The notes under the pieces: model-generated
Database searches by the model: none
Seen by the model: the letters and a program-made list of their open reading frames with translations, nothing else
What the model was told of the DNA's origin: nothing
Part shown: positions 16,059-25,333 of the stretch, piece after piece
Layout: each line of letters opens with the position of its first letter
Numbering within the stretch: position 1 is the first letter of the stretch
Position numbers and translations under genes: made by a program
DNA from: CAZVCG01 sp964626265
GTDB taxonomy: Bacteria > Pseudomonadota > Alphaproteobacteria > UBA9219
DNA length: 53,975 bases
NCBI GenBank assembly: GCA_964626265.1
Contig: CAZVCG010000010.1
Coordinates: forward strand, 1-53,975
Direction of reading: 5' to 3'

Positions 16059-18689
16059 TTGCGCGCCTTCCTCAGAAAATTCCGCTTTGTCTTGCCCGTT
16101 CTTCTGCTTGTGGCGCTTATCGGCTTGTTCGTGGCTGTCGAGCGAAATTTGGAGGAGAGTCTTCACAAGTTTGAAAACGTTTTGCGTGACCCCGCGCCGC
16201 GCTTGGCCTATCAGCTTCAGGAGTCTTTTTGGTCTTTTCAGGGAGAAGTGGACGAACTTCGGGCAGACGACGTTCCGCCGGAACGCGTAGCATTGCTGGA
16301 GGCCAAACTGGACTTGGTCAAGCAAAAATCGGAAGCTCTTGAGGCGTTTTTCGCCAAATCACGGATGAACGCGCATGGGCATGAAGATCATCTGTTCATG
16401 CTGCAATCCGTGTTGCGACATCTTGGACGCATTGAAGGCAATCTTAAAAATGCATCCGGTTTTTCCTCGGAATTTCTTGACATCTTCAGAGGCGAAACTT
16501 CTTACGTCAATCACCTCATATCGGAATTTAACAACAGAGTGAATGAGACCAATCAGAAAACCGCCGATAAGGCGTACATGAACAATCTTGCGGAAAGGCA
16601 AAGGCACATCCTCCTCTTAGTGATGATTCATGTTACGGCTTTCATTCTATTTGGCGCAATATATATCAACGTGAAAAGTCTCAGGCGCAACGCGAAAATC
16701 GCCGAAAGGGCGGAGCAATACAGCGCGTTGTTTGCTGCGTCGCTGCAATCGGCTAGCGTGGGAATCCTTATCCGCAACATGCAGGCGGCAGACCAGCCTA
16801 TCGTCTACGTCAACAAGGCTTTCACGGAAATCACGGGCTATGATTACGAATCCGTGGCGGACAAAAAACTCGGCTTTCTGTTCGGGTGGTATACCGATGC
16901 GGAATCCGTTAAAACATGGAGGGAGATAATTGGTAAAGGCCAGGGAGGAACATTTACGCTGCAGCTCTACCGCAAGGACGGCTCGACGTTCTGGGGCGAG
17001 TGGCGTCTTACGCCTTTGAAAGACCAGAAAGGCAAATTGACGCATTACGTCAGCATCATAACGGATATCACGGATCTACGCCAAACTCAGGAAGCTTTGC
17101 TGTTGGCAAAAGAACAGGCTGAAAAAGCAAGCGTCGTCAAAACGAACTTTTTGGCGACAATGAGCCATGAAATCCGCACGCCGATGAACGGCCTTCTGGG
17201 CGTGCTCGATCTTCTTCGCGACACGCAACTGGCGCAGGAACAGCGAAAGCTTCTCGATTTGGCCCTTTCTTCAAGTTGCGCTCTACAGGAGATTATAAAC
17301 GATATTCTGGACTATTCGAAAATTGAAGCGGGCAAAATAAAACTAACATTGGCTCCTTTTGAGTTGAGGGCATTATTGCGCGACGCTATCGATCTTGTCA
17401 GGCCTTTGGCGTTGAGCAAAGGCTTGGAACTGAAGCTTGAGGTCGAAGATGCCATCGTCGACGGTTTTGTCAGCGACTCAGGGCGGATAAGGCAAGTCAT
17501 TCTTAATTTGTTGACCAACGCGATCAAGTTTACCGATCAGGGATCCGTGACTTTAGGAGTAAAAGCTCTGCTGACGCAGGAAACGCCGAGCGGAACAGAA
17601 TTTTTGCTGCGCTTTGAAGTACAGGACACCGGAATCGGGATTGGTTCGTCCGATCAAGACAAATTGTTTAAAGAGTTCAGCCAGATTGAATCTGACACTA
17701 CACGAAAATTCGGCGGCACAGGGCTTGGGTTGGCCATTTCCCGCCGACTCGTAAATATGATGAGGGGTGAGATTGGCGTTGATAGCAAGCTGGGCGTTGG
17801 AAGCAAGTTCTGGTTTATGATCCCCCTTGCCGTCGACGTTAAGACGCAGGAAACCGGATATCAATTAGCCGCATCGATCCGCGTTGAAGCGAAGGCTATA
17901 GCCAAAAAAGACGCGCGCGTATTATTTGTCGAAGATAATGAAACTAACAGGCTGGTGACCAGTCGTTATCTCGAAAAGACAGGATATGCATTTGATTGTG
18001 CGACGACAGGTGAGGAAGCTGTCCAAAAGGCGTTGTCCGGGTCCTTTAGCATTATTTTGATGGACATTTCGATGCCAGGCATGGACGGTTTCGAGGCAAC
18101 ACGGCAAATTCGCGCTTTAGGCGGGTGGGCCGCACAGGTTCCTATCATCGCGTTAACGGCGCATGTCATGGAAGGCATGCGCGAAAAATGTTTGGCCGCC
18201 GGCATGAATGATCATCTCGGGAAACCGTTAAGTTATGAGACCTTGACCAGAAAGATTGAGCAATGGCTTGGTACAACGGACTATTCGACTCAAGTTTTAG
18301 CCGGTGAACACAACAAGGCGGCTGATCAGCCGTCTTTCGATTCCAATACTCTTAAAAGACTTGTCGATGATTTGGGCGAGGCCGCAATGATGCGGATTAC
18401 GCAAGCGTTTCTAGACGGTTTGGAGAGGCAAGCCACAGCGCTTAAACCTAACGGGCCTTTGCCAGATATGGCTTTAATAGAACATACGGCTCATACTCTT
18501 AAAGGCAGTGGCGTAACTTGCGGTTTGGTGGGGTTTGCTGGCCTTATGAGCAGAATTGAACAGGCTGCCAAAGACAAGAACGAGCCTCTTGTCGACATGC
18601 TATTGAAAGAAGTGGAACCGGCGACAATGAGGGCTAAACAGGAATTGTGCGCCTGTCGTGAGAAATATCAGGGTTATGCCTCTCAATAA
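16059..18689 (+). CDS. Hybrid sensor histidine kinase with PAS, receiver and Hpt domains
   Basis: Inner-membrane phosphorelay protein of 876 residues; its signal is unknown. Order: TM1 about 9-28, periplasmic helical sensor about 30-180, TM2 about 183-205, PAS/PAC about 220-345 (ITGYDYESV... VSIITDITDL), HisKA with MSHEIRTPMNG (His370), HATPase with the N box LLTNAIKF, G1 DTGIGI and G2 FGGTGLGLAIS. A receiver follows with phospho-acceptor Asp669 (LMDISMPGMDG), then a C-terminal Hpt domain with His812 (AHTLKGSG). The start is TTG with GGGG about 9 bp upstream, so the N-terminus is moderately certain. The His-Asp-His relay is complete and needs an external response regulator, none of which is nearby. 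The layout resembles ArcB/BarA-type kinases. A Cdc48-like ATPase follows on the same strand. Confidence 0.9.
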   Translation: MRAFLRKFRFVLPVLLLVALIGLFVAVERNLEESLHKFENVLRDPAPRLAYQLQESFWSFQGEVDELRADDVPPERVALLEAKLDLVKQKSEALEAFFAKSRMNAHGHEDHLFMLQSVLRHLGRIEGNLKNASGFSSEFLDIFRGETSYVNHLISEFNNRVNETNQKTADKAYMNNLAERQRHILLLVMIHVTAFILFGAIYINVKSLRRNAKIAERAEQYSALFAASLQSASVGILIRNMQAADQPIVYVNKAFTEITGYDYESVADKKLGFLFGWYTDAESVKTWREIIGKGQGGTFTLQLYRKDGSTFWGEWRLTPLKDQKGKLTHYVSIITDITDLRQTQEALLLAKEQAEKASVVKTNFLATMSHEIRTPMNGLLGVLDLLRDTQLAQEQRKLLDLALSSSCALQEIINDILDYSKIEAGKIKLTLAPFELRALLRDAIDLVRPLALSKGLELKLEVEDAIVDGFVSDSGRIRQVILNLLTNAIKFTDQGSVTLGVKALLTQETPSGTEFLLRFEVQDTGIGIGSSDQDKLFKEFSQIESDTTRKFGGTGLGLAISRRLVNMMRGEIGVDSKLGVGSKFWFMIPLAVDVKTQETGYQLAASIRVEAKAIAKKDARVLFVEDNETNRLVTSRYLEKTGYAFDCATTGEEAVQKALSGSFSIILMDISMPGMDGFEATRQIRALGGWAAQVPIIALTAHVMEGMREKCLAAGMNDHLGKPLSYETLTRKIEQWLGTTDYSTQVLAGEHNKAADQPSFDSNTLKRLVDDLGEAAMMRITQAFLDGLERQATALKPNGPLPDMALIEHTAHTLKGSGVTCGLVGFAGLMSRIEQAAKDKNEPLVDMLLKEVEPATMRAKQELCACREKYQGYASQ

Positions 18690-18789
18690 GGCCATTTACG
18701 CCCCAATTTGAATCATTACTATTAACCATATATTATGCTAAAAGTCGTTGCCTCTTCGGGGTTTCCCCACTCCCTTCGCCGGTCGTTTC

Positions 18790-20802
18790 ATGGTTTCCGA
18801 ACTTACGCTCACGTTGAAAACTTCACCCGATGTCGAGGAAGGCGTTGTGCGTCTCGATCCTTCGGACATGCGGCTACTGAACGTTATCGCGGGCGATTAT
18901 GTCGCGTTAACCGGATTGCGCACGGCTTATGCCCGTGTTCTGCCGTCATTTATGGAAGACAGGAACCAACGTCTAGCGTCAATTAACGATTTTTTTCTCC
19001 GCAACACGGGCCTGCAATCCGGCCACAAAGTTCAGATCAACGCGGAACGCAAAAGACCACGCGTCGCGGAAAGCATCACTTTACGTGTCGAGGACGAGCT
19101 TGATCTGCTGCATGTCATGGCGCGTCAAAAACAGTTGGGCACTTATTGGCAGGAACGCGCTGTGGTTGCCGAGGATTGGTTACGCGTTCCTTCGCTCGAC
19201 CAATATCCATTGCCTGCACAGGTTATAAAAACATCGCCGGATAGTCTTGTGCATATTGGGCACGGAACGCGTTTTATTATTGAAACGTTGCATCAGGACG
19301 AAAAACTGACCAAATTGGGAGGACTACGCGGCATTTACCGCCTGTGCCGGAAACTGGTTCAGTCCAGGCTAAAATCCGGATTGAAGGACTCCGCAAGCAC
19401 TATATTGCTTACCGGTCCTTCTGGTTGCGGCAAGGCGCGTCTTGTCAAGCGGCTCGGCGAAGAGGTGGAAGTGCCTGTCGTCACACTCGATGTTCACCAT
19501 ATGCTCGACAAGAAATTGGCTTCGAACTCTCATGAGCTGGATATTTCGCTCACCGACATTGCCCGGCGCGGGTCTGTGATACTGCTATTGGATAATCTTC
19601 AAGCGTTGGTGCCGCATGACAATGCGCCTTCGGCGCTTGTCGCCGCCTCGCGAGTGGTGGTCGCCCAACTGTGCGCCTTGCTGGACGAAGCCGCTATGCA
19701 GCCTACCATTATGGTATTCGCGACTGTGTCGGGTCCGATCGAGCCGCGGTTTATAGAGGGCAACCGTTTTGAAGTCGTTCTGCCTGTCGATGCGCCTAAT
19801 ATGCTCGAGCGATATGAGGTATTATACTTAGCAACCCGTGGTTTGCCGCTTGCCGACAAAGTTGATCTTATGAGCCTTGCTGAGATGACTTCAGGAGCGG
19901 TAGCGCGCGATTTATGCCAACTGGCAGCTACGGCTTCACGCATCGGTCATGCCTCAAAGATCACCGAGAACGATTTTATCTTAGCTTTAAGACACAATAC
20001 GTATCCTGTGGCCGAAGACGTGCGTTGCGACATCCCAACGTCTTCATGGAACGATATAGGCGGTCTTGACGACATCAAGCAACTTTTGCGCGATACGCTT
20101 TCCTGGTCGCTTACGCACCGCGAAAGGTTTGTTGAAGCGGGGGTAAAACCGCCACGGTCGATATTGCTTTCGGGCGGAATTGGCACGGGCAAAACGTCGT
20201 TGGTGCGCGCTTTGGCCAACATCATTCCCATAAATTTCATCGAGATGGCATGTTCCACTTTGGCTTCATGCGATCCGCTGTCGTCTGTACGTTCGATTAA
20301 AGACATTTTTGCGTTGGCGCGGCGTAAAGCTCCCTGCCTCGTATTTTTTGACGATATCGACTTTCTATTTGAAAGCATGGATGCCGAAGGTTCTCGCGGC
20401 GTTTCACCTATTACGGCCCAAATGTTGAACGAACTGGACGGGCTTGCGCTTATGCCGGGAGTCGTTGTGGTGGCGGCTACGAACAGGCCAGACCGGCTCA
20501 GCGAAGATATTCTTCAACCGGGACGTTTCGATTTCGCCGTGACGCTGCCGATGCCCGACTATGCGGCGCGCAAGAAGATACTTCACATCCATGCGCGCAA
20601 GTTGCCGTTGGCGGCGGACATCGACTACGATCGTCTCGCCAACGTTACGCAGGGCATGTCGCCGGCGGAAATCGCGACGCTGTGCAACCGTGTCGGATTG
20701 ATGGCCTTGCGTCAGTCGCTAAGTTCCGATCACGGCAGCGGCGTTCCACCGGTCGCCAACGCTGCGCTGTTCGAGCAGGTGATGCGCGGACGTAAGGGAT
20801 AG
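18790..20802 (+). CDS. Cdc48/VCP-like AAA+ ATPase with two ATPase modules, the first degenerate
   Basis: The product is 670 residues from the ATG at 18790; family members are unfoldases or segregases. The N-terminal 100 residues look like a Cdc48 N-domain double-psi barrel (VVRLDPSDMRLLNVIAGDYV). D1 has a Walker A with Lys215 but GKA instead of GKT/S (GPSGCGKAR). Its Walker B ends in Asp-Asn instead of Asp-Glu (ILLLDNLQAL), and it lacks a clear second region of homology, so it probably cannot hydrolyse ATP. D2 looks active: Walker A GGIGTGKTS (Lys468), Walker B LVFFDDID with Asp522 replacing the usual Glu, and second region of homology AATNRPDRL...LQPGRFDFAV with its arginine. The gene starts 100 bp after the hybrid kinase and converges on priA. 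An open frame extends 14 codons upstream from a TTG. Confidence 0.85.
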   Translation: MVSELTLTLKTSPDVEEGVVRLDPSDMRLLNVIAGDYVALTGLRTAYARVLPSFMEDRNQRLASINDFFLRNTGLQSGHKVQINAERKRPRVAESITLRVEDELDLLHVMARQKQLGTYWQERAVVAEDWLRVPSLDQYPLPAQVIKTSPDSLVHIGHGTRFIIETLHQDEKLTKLGGLRGIYRLCRKLVQSRLKSGLKDSASTILLTGPSGCGKARLVKRLGEEVEVPVVTLDVHHMLDKKLASNSHELDISLTDIARRGSVILLLDNLQALVPHDNAPSALVAASRVVVAQLCALLDEAAMQPTIMVFATVSGPIEPRFIEGNRFEVVLPVDAPNMLERYEVLYLATRGLPLADKVDLMSLAEMTSGAVARDLCQLAATASRIGHASKITENDFILALRHNTYPVAEDVRCDIPTSSWNDIGGLDDIKQLLRDTLSWSLTHRERFVEAGVKPPRSILLSGGIGTGKTSLVRALANIIPINFIEMACSTLASCDPLSSVRSIKDIFALARRKAPCLVFFDDIDFLFESMDAEGSRGVSPITAQMLNELDGLALMPGVVVVAATNRPDRLSEDILQPGRFDFAVTLPMPDYAARKKILHIHARKLPLAADIDYDRLANVTQGMSPAEIATLCNRVGLMALRQSLSSDHGSGVPPVANAALFEQVMRGRKG

Positions 20803-20804
20803 AC

Positions 20805-22805
20805 CTACAAAAAATTATGCGGGTCGATGTCCACCTGTACGCGGATCGTGCGGGGGTATTTGGCCGCGCTCAGCCATCCGCGCAGGATATTCGGTAGCGC
20901 GACCGAGCGGCTGGCTTGCACAAGAAGGCGGTAGCGGGTGCGGCCACGGAGGACGGCAAAGGGGGCGGGGGAGGGGCCCAGGACCCGGAATTTGTCGATT
21001 CGTGGGGCTAAGGCCGCGATTTTGTTCGAGCAATCAACAACCTGAGCGGCCTGTGGGCCGGAAATTGTGATGCTGGCGAGGCGCGAGAAGGGGGGGAGGT
21101 GGTAGGCGGCCCGCTCCTTCATTTCGGCGGCCATGAAAGCGTCCCGGTCGCCCTTAACCAACGCCTGCATGACTGGGTGCTCGGGCGCGACCGTCTGTAA
21201 ATATACGTAACCTTCGTCCTCGGCGCGCCCGCTGCGCCCCGCTACCTGCTGCAGGAGCTGGAACGTTCGCTCCGTAGCGCGCGGATCCCCGCCGCCAAGC
21301 CCCAAATCGGCATCTATGACGCCGACGAGCGTCAGGCGCGGAAAATGGTAGCCTTTGGCCATGATCTGCGTGCCGATGAGCAGATCTAACGAATGATTTT
21401 CCATCATTTCGACGATTTTTTGAGCTTCTTTCGGGCCGCTTAACGTGTCGCTGGCCATGATGGCGCAGCGGGCTTCCGGCAGCCGCGCTTTAACCTCTTC
21501 GGCGATGCGCTCCACGCCGGGACCGCACGCCGCAAAGCGGTCTTCGGCATGGCAGGTGGGGCAGGCTTTCGGGACGGACGCGCTGTAATCGCAGTGGTGG
21601 CAGCGCAGGCGCTTGATCTGTTTGTGTTCGATTAGCCAACTCGTGCAATGCGGGCATTTGAGCCGCAAGCCACACGCGCGGCACAAGGTTAACGGCGCAT
21701 AACCCCGCCGGTTGAGGAACAGCATGGCCTGCTGCTTGTTTGAGATGGCTTCTTTCAGGGATTCCAGCAATGGATCGCTGATGAAGTATTGGGGCGGCAG
21801 TTTCTCTTTCCGCAGGTCGATCAACCGGATGTGCGGCATGACCGCTTCGCCGTAGCGTTCGCGCAAGACGACGTGATTGTATTTCTTTTTCTGCACGTTG
21901 TGCAGCGTTTCCAGCGACGGCGTGGCCGAAGCCAGGACGATAGGAATATTGCCGATCTGCGCGCGCACCACGGCCATGTCGCGGCCATGATAGATGACGC
22001 CGTCCTCTTGTTTATAAGCGGCTTCGTGCTCTTCATCGACGACGATCAGGCCGAGGTCGGGATAAGGCAAGAAAAGCGCGGATCGTGCGCCGAGCACAAA
22101 ACGCGCCTTGCCATGGACGATAGCGTGCCAGTTAATGCGGCGTTGCTTCTCCGTCAATTCCGAATGCCATTCGACGGGCCGCACGTCGAAACGCGCCGTT
22201 AGACGGTCAATCAGCGCAGCCGTCATGGCGATTTCAGGCAGCAAGACTAAAACCTGCCGCCCCTGTCCGAGCGCGGCGGCGAGCGCTTCGCAATAAACTT
22301 CGGTTTTGCCGGAGCCCGTTACGCCATCGAGCAACGTGACGGAAAACTTTTTCGCTGTGACATGCCCGATAAGTTGATGTGCGGCTTCGCGCTGTTCCTC
22401 GGTCAAGGAAGGGGTATGAGAAACCGGATCGGGCAGGGGGAAGTCGATATTATCCTTGTCTTTCGCTAACCTTAATTGGCCGCCCATGACCATCTTGAGG
22501 ATGGCTCCGCGTGGCGACAGGGTATAGTCCGCGACCCAGTTCACGAACTTGCGCGTGACTTCCGATAGGGGTGGCAAGGCGTGGATTTGTCCTATAGACT
22601 TCAGCTTGCCGTCAGGAACGCCGCCAAGGCCATCGCCCCATACGACGCCGGGCATTTTTTTCGTGCCTACGGGGACTTCAACGAAGGTTCCCAAAGCAGG
22701 CATTTCGCTGCCGGGAACGCCGTAATCGAAGCCCTCGACAAGGGGCAACGGCACGATGACGTGGACGGTTGGCGATGCTTTCGGATTGTGTGAAACTGCG
22801 CTCAT
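20805..22805 (-). CDS. priA: Primosomal protein N' (PriA helicase)
   Basis: Superfamily 2 3'-5' helicase that reloads the replisome at repaired forks. The N-terminal DNA-binding region (VIVPLPLVEGFDYGVP) is followed by Walker A DGVTGSGKTEVY, the DEEH box (LIVVDEEHEAAYKQED) and paired zinc-binding cysteines (CRACGLRLKCPHC, then CHHCDYSA and CPTCHAED). Helicase motif VI, VAGRSGRA, follows. The protein has 666 residues from the ATG at 22805, which has AGGG upstream. An in-frame ATG at 22862 adds 19 unconserved residues. It is divergent from the transaldolase gene and convergent with the Cdc48-like gene. Confidence 0.96.
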   Translation of the reverse strand: MSAVSHNPKASPTVHVIVPLPLVEGFDYGVPGSEMPALGTFVEVPVGTKKMPGVVWGDGLGGVPDGKLKSIGQIHALPPLSEVTRKFVNWVADYTLSPRGAILKMVMGGQLRLAKDKDNIDFPLPDPVSHTPSLTEEQREAAHQLIGHVTAKKFSVTLLDGVTGSGKTEVYCEALAAALGQGRQVLVLLPEIAMTAALIDRLTARFDVRPVEWHSELTEKQRRINWHAIVHGKARFVLGARSALFLPYPDLGLIVVDEEHEAAYKQEDGVIYHGRDMAVVRAQIGNIPIVLASATPSLETLHNVQKKKYNHVVLRERYGEAVMPHIRLIDLRKEKLPPQYFISDPLLESLKEAISNKQQAMLFLNRRGYAPLTLCRACGLRLKCPHCTSWLIEHKQIKRLRCHHCDYSASVPKACPTCHAEDRFAACGPGVERIAEEVKARLPEARCAIMASDTLSGPKEAQKIVEMMENHSLDLLIGTQIMAKGYHFPRLTLVGVIDADLGLGGGDPRATERTFQLLQQVAGRSGRAEDEGYVYLQTVAPEHPVMQALVKGDRDAFMAAEMKERAAYHLPPFSRLASITISGPQAAQVVDCSNKIAALAPRIDKFRVLGPSPAPFAVLRGRTRYRLLVQASRSVALPNILRGWLSAAKYPRTIRVQVDIDPHNFL

Positions 22806-22936
22806 GACCCTGTTTTCAGCGGTTATTAGCCCATATCCTAGGCCGAAAAATTTTGGTTGCATACATCGTAAGGTTGCGGTGTTCTGGCATAAGTTAATGA
22901 GCCAGTCTCGATTCTAGGAACTTAGGAGTCAATCGC

Positions 22937-23617
22937 GTGAAGTTTTTCGTTGATACGGCAGATTTGAATGAAATCAAGGATCTTGCGGCCACCGGGCTAT
23001 TGGATGGCGTTACCACCAACCCGTCGCTTGTCGCCAAATCCGGGCACAGCAATTTTATCGAACTGGTGCGCGAAATCGCCGCCATTGTACCGGGACCCGT
23101 GAGCGCGGAAGTCGCCTCGACAGATTATGAACCCATGCTGGCCGAGGCCCTGACGCTCGCCAAAATCGCCAAGAATATCGCCGTCAAGGTGCCGTTGACC
23201 CCTGAGGGCCTTAAGGTTTGCCGCCATCTGGCGGACAAGGGCACGATGGTCAACGTGACGCTGTGTTTTTCGGCGGCTCAAGCCATTCTGGCGGCCAAGG
23301 CCGGAGCGGCTTTCGTCTCGCCGTTTGTGGGCAGACTGGACGACATCGGCGAGAACGGGATGCAGTTGATCGCCGACGTTTGCACGATTTATGACGCTTA
23401 CCCGAACTTCAATACCGAAATCATCGTCGCCTCAGTCCGACATCCGATGCACGTTGTCGAATCCGCCAAGATGGGCGCGCATATCGCGACCATCCCGCCC
23501 AACGTCATTCGCCAGTTGTTCAATCATCCGCTAACTGACAAAGGGTTGGCGGCGTTCGTAGCCGACTGGAAAAAGACGGGACAGACGATCCCCGTCGACG
23601 GCGACAAAGCGAAGTAG
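22937..23617 (+). CDS. Transaldolase of the small MipB/TalC (fructose-6-phosphate aldolase) subfamily
   Basis: Transfers dihydroxyacetone units in the non-oxidative pentose phosphate pathway, or acts as a fructose-6-phosphate aldolase. Sequence alone does not separate these. The 226-residue protein opens with MKFFVDTADLNEIKDL and has the motif DGVTTNPSLVAKSG. The Schiff-base lysine is Lys84 (IAVKVPLTPEGL). ASVRHPMHVVESAKMGAHIATIPP lies toward the end. The start is GTG with TAGGAG 8 bp upstream. The DUF484 gene follows 11 bp after the stop, so they are probably co-transcribed. Confidence 0.93.
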   Translation: MKFFVDTADLNEIKDLAATGLLDGVTTNPSLVAKSGHSNFIELVREIAAIVPGPVSAEVASTDYEPMLAEALTLAKIAKNIAVKVPLTPEGLKVCRHLADKGTMVNVTLCFSAAQAILAAKAGAAFVSPFVGRLDDIGENGMQLIADVCTIYDAYPNFNTEIIVASVRHPMHVVESAKMGAHIATIPPNVIRQLFNHPLTDKGLAAFVADWKKTGQTIPVDGDKAK

Positions 23618-23628
23618 GGGAGGAAAAG

Positions 23629-24359
23629 GTGTCGAGCGATACGTCAGCGGCNNNNNNNNNNNNNNNNNNNNNNNNNNNNNNNNNNNCCTCATGCCGGGCG
23701 ACGTTCGCGACTATTTACTAGATCATCCCGAGTTTCTTTCCGACAACAGCGACCTGCTCCCCTATCTCGTGCCGCCGCATAAGGCGCATGGGGAGAAGGT
23801 GCAGGACTTCCAGCAATTCATGCTCTTGAAGCTGCAGGATCACTACACGTCCATAAAGGACGAGCACGACGACTTGATGACCCTGATGCAGGAGCATTTG
23901 CAGCGTCAAACGCGGTTCAATTCCGCGATGCTGGCGTTGATAGACGCCGTCAGTTTGCAGGATTTGATTGATGTCATCACGAACGACTTGCCCGTTACTC
24001 TCGATCAGGAAGCCGTGGCGATCATGCTAGAGCCGGGCGGAATCCTCGAAGAGGGCGTTTACGGCGGCTTGCGCGTCGTGCCACAGGGCTTCGTCAACGA
24101 ATGGCTTAAGGACAAGGACGTCGAACTTGTCGAACAGGAAACGCCTTGTCCTGAATTGTTCGGCGAAAACGCCAGTGAGGATATCCGTTCGCGCGCACTG
24201 GTGCGGATCAGGATTAACGATGGATTGCTTCTCGGCATGTTGGCCATGGGGCATCGCGAGACCATGTATTATGCTACAGGATTGGCGACGGAACAGCTAG
24301 AGTTCCTCGGCGCCGTGATCGAGCGGTGCTTTCAGAGATGGATCGACGGCAGGCCATGA
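23629..24359 (+). CDS. DUF484 family protein, N-terminus crossed by an assembly gap
   Basis: DUF484 proteins have a GAF-like fold, are of unknown biochemical role, and are usually encoded next to xerC, as here. I place the start at GTG 23629 (AGGAAAAG upstream, 11 bp after the transaldolase stop), giving SSDTSAA before the N run. After the gap the frame resumes from about 23690 with PGDVRDYLLDHPEFLSDN, the conserved family opening. ATG 23691 is a fallback start but probably internal. The 35 N leave the two halves out of frame by one base; 36 would restore it. The stop overlaps the xerC ATG (ATGA). Confidence 0.88.
23652..23686. other. Assembly gap (35 N) in the DUF484 gene
   Basis: Thirty-five undetermined bases. 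The distance from GTG 23629 to the downstream frame (ATG at 23691) is 62 nt, one short of a multiple of three. This is the same one-base deficit as the gap in rpoD. Confidence 0.9.
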
Positions 24360-25327
24360 CCGCCTCGCGCAAGCAGGCCGAAAAACACGACATCGACCTT
24401 CTTCCCATCGCCGACGATGTGCGCGACGTTTTGGGCGCGTGGCAAAAGTGGCTTGGGGTCGAGCGCCGGGCTTCGAAAAACACGCTTGAATCCTATCAAG
24501 TCGATTTAATCAGTTTGTTCAAGTTCATTAGCGATTATCGAGGCACGCGGGTTAATATTGCCGTTCTGGGAGCACTGACGCTGACAGATTTTCGCGCGTG
24601 GCTGGCATGGTATGCAGAATTACGCCCCGAGGCTTCGTCGCGCGCCCGGGCTGTCGCGGGCGTGCGCAATTTCTTTAAATGGCTGGACCGTACGGGCCGT
24701 TTGCATAATAGCGCGATTGATCTTTTGAAAACGCCGAAAGCCTCGCGGAGGTTGCCCCGCCCAGTGTCGGAGACCAGCGCTGTGGACATTGTGGCGTTGG
24801 CCAAGAACGTTCAACAGGAAGGCTGGATCGGCTTGCGCGACGAAGCCTTGTTTACGCTTCTCTATGGGGCCGGATTGCGTATCAGCGAGGCTTTAGGCCT
24901 GCGCGGCGAGGATATCGTGGGCAAGGACAGGATCACCGTAACGGGCAAAGGCAACAAGCAACGCGCCGTGCCCTTGCTGCCTATCGTGCAGGAGTCGATC
25001 ACCAAGTACATGAAGGCGTGTCCTTATCCCGTCGGCGGGAAGAACCATTTATTCGTCGGGGCGCGGGGCGAGGTGTTGAATCCCGGCGTAGCCCAACGCG
25101 ATTTGCGCCGCCTAAGGCGCGATTTGAAACTCCCCGATACCGTCACGCCCCATGCCTTGCGGCATAGCTTTGCGACGCATTTGCTGGCCTCCGGCGCGGA
25201 TTTGAGGAGTTTGCAGGAGTTGCTCGGCCACAGCTCGCTTTCCACGACCCAGCTCTATACGAAGGTTGACGCGGGGCAGTTGGCGCAAGTTTATCGTGCC
25301 GCGCATCCGAGGGCGCGGGGAAGTTGA
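24356..25327 (+). CDS. xerC: Tyrosine recombinase XerC
   Basis: Site-specific recombinase that with XerD resolves chromosome dimers at dif. From the ATG at 24356 it has 323 residues. The N-terminal SAM-like core-binding domain (SKNTLESYQVDLISLFKF) is followed by the catalytic domain, with Arg175 (AGLRISEAL), a Lys in VTGKGNKQR, His266 and Arg269 (HALRHSFATHLL), His292 (LLGHSSL) and the nucleophile Tyr301 (TQLYTKVD). The start overlaps the DUF484 stop as ATGA; an upstream in-frame ATG at 24326 is less likely. XerC rather than XerD is inferred from the DUF484 partner. Confidence 0.93.
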   Translation: MTASRKQAEKHDIDLLPIADDVRDVLGAWQKWLGVERRASKNTLESYQVDLISLFKFISDYRGTRVNIAVLGALTLTDFRAWLAWYAELRPEASSRARAVAGVRNFFKWLDRTGRLHNSAIDLLKTPKASRRLPRPVSETSAVDIVALAKNVQQEGWIGLRDEALFTLLYGAGLRISEALGLRGEDIVGKDRITVTGKGNKQRAVPLLPIVQESITKYMKACPYPVGGKNHLFVGARGEVLNPGVAQRDLRRLRRDLKLPDTVTPHALRHSFATHLLASGADLRSLQELLGHSSLSTTQLYTKVDAGQLAQVYRAAHPRARGS

Positions 25328-25333
25328 GTTATT

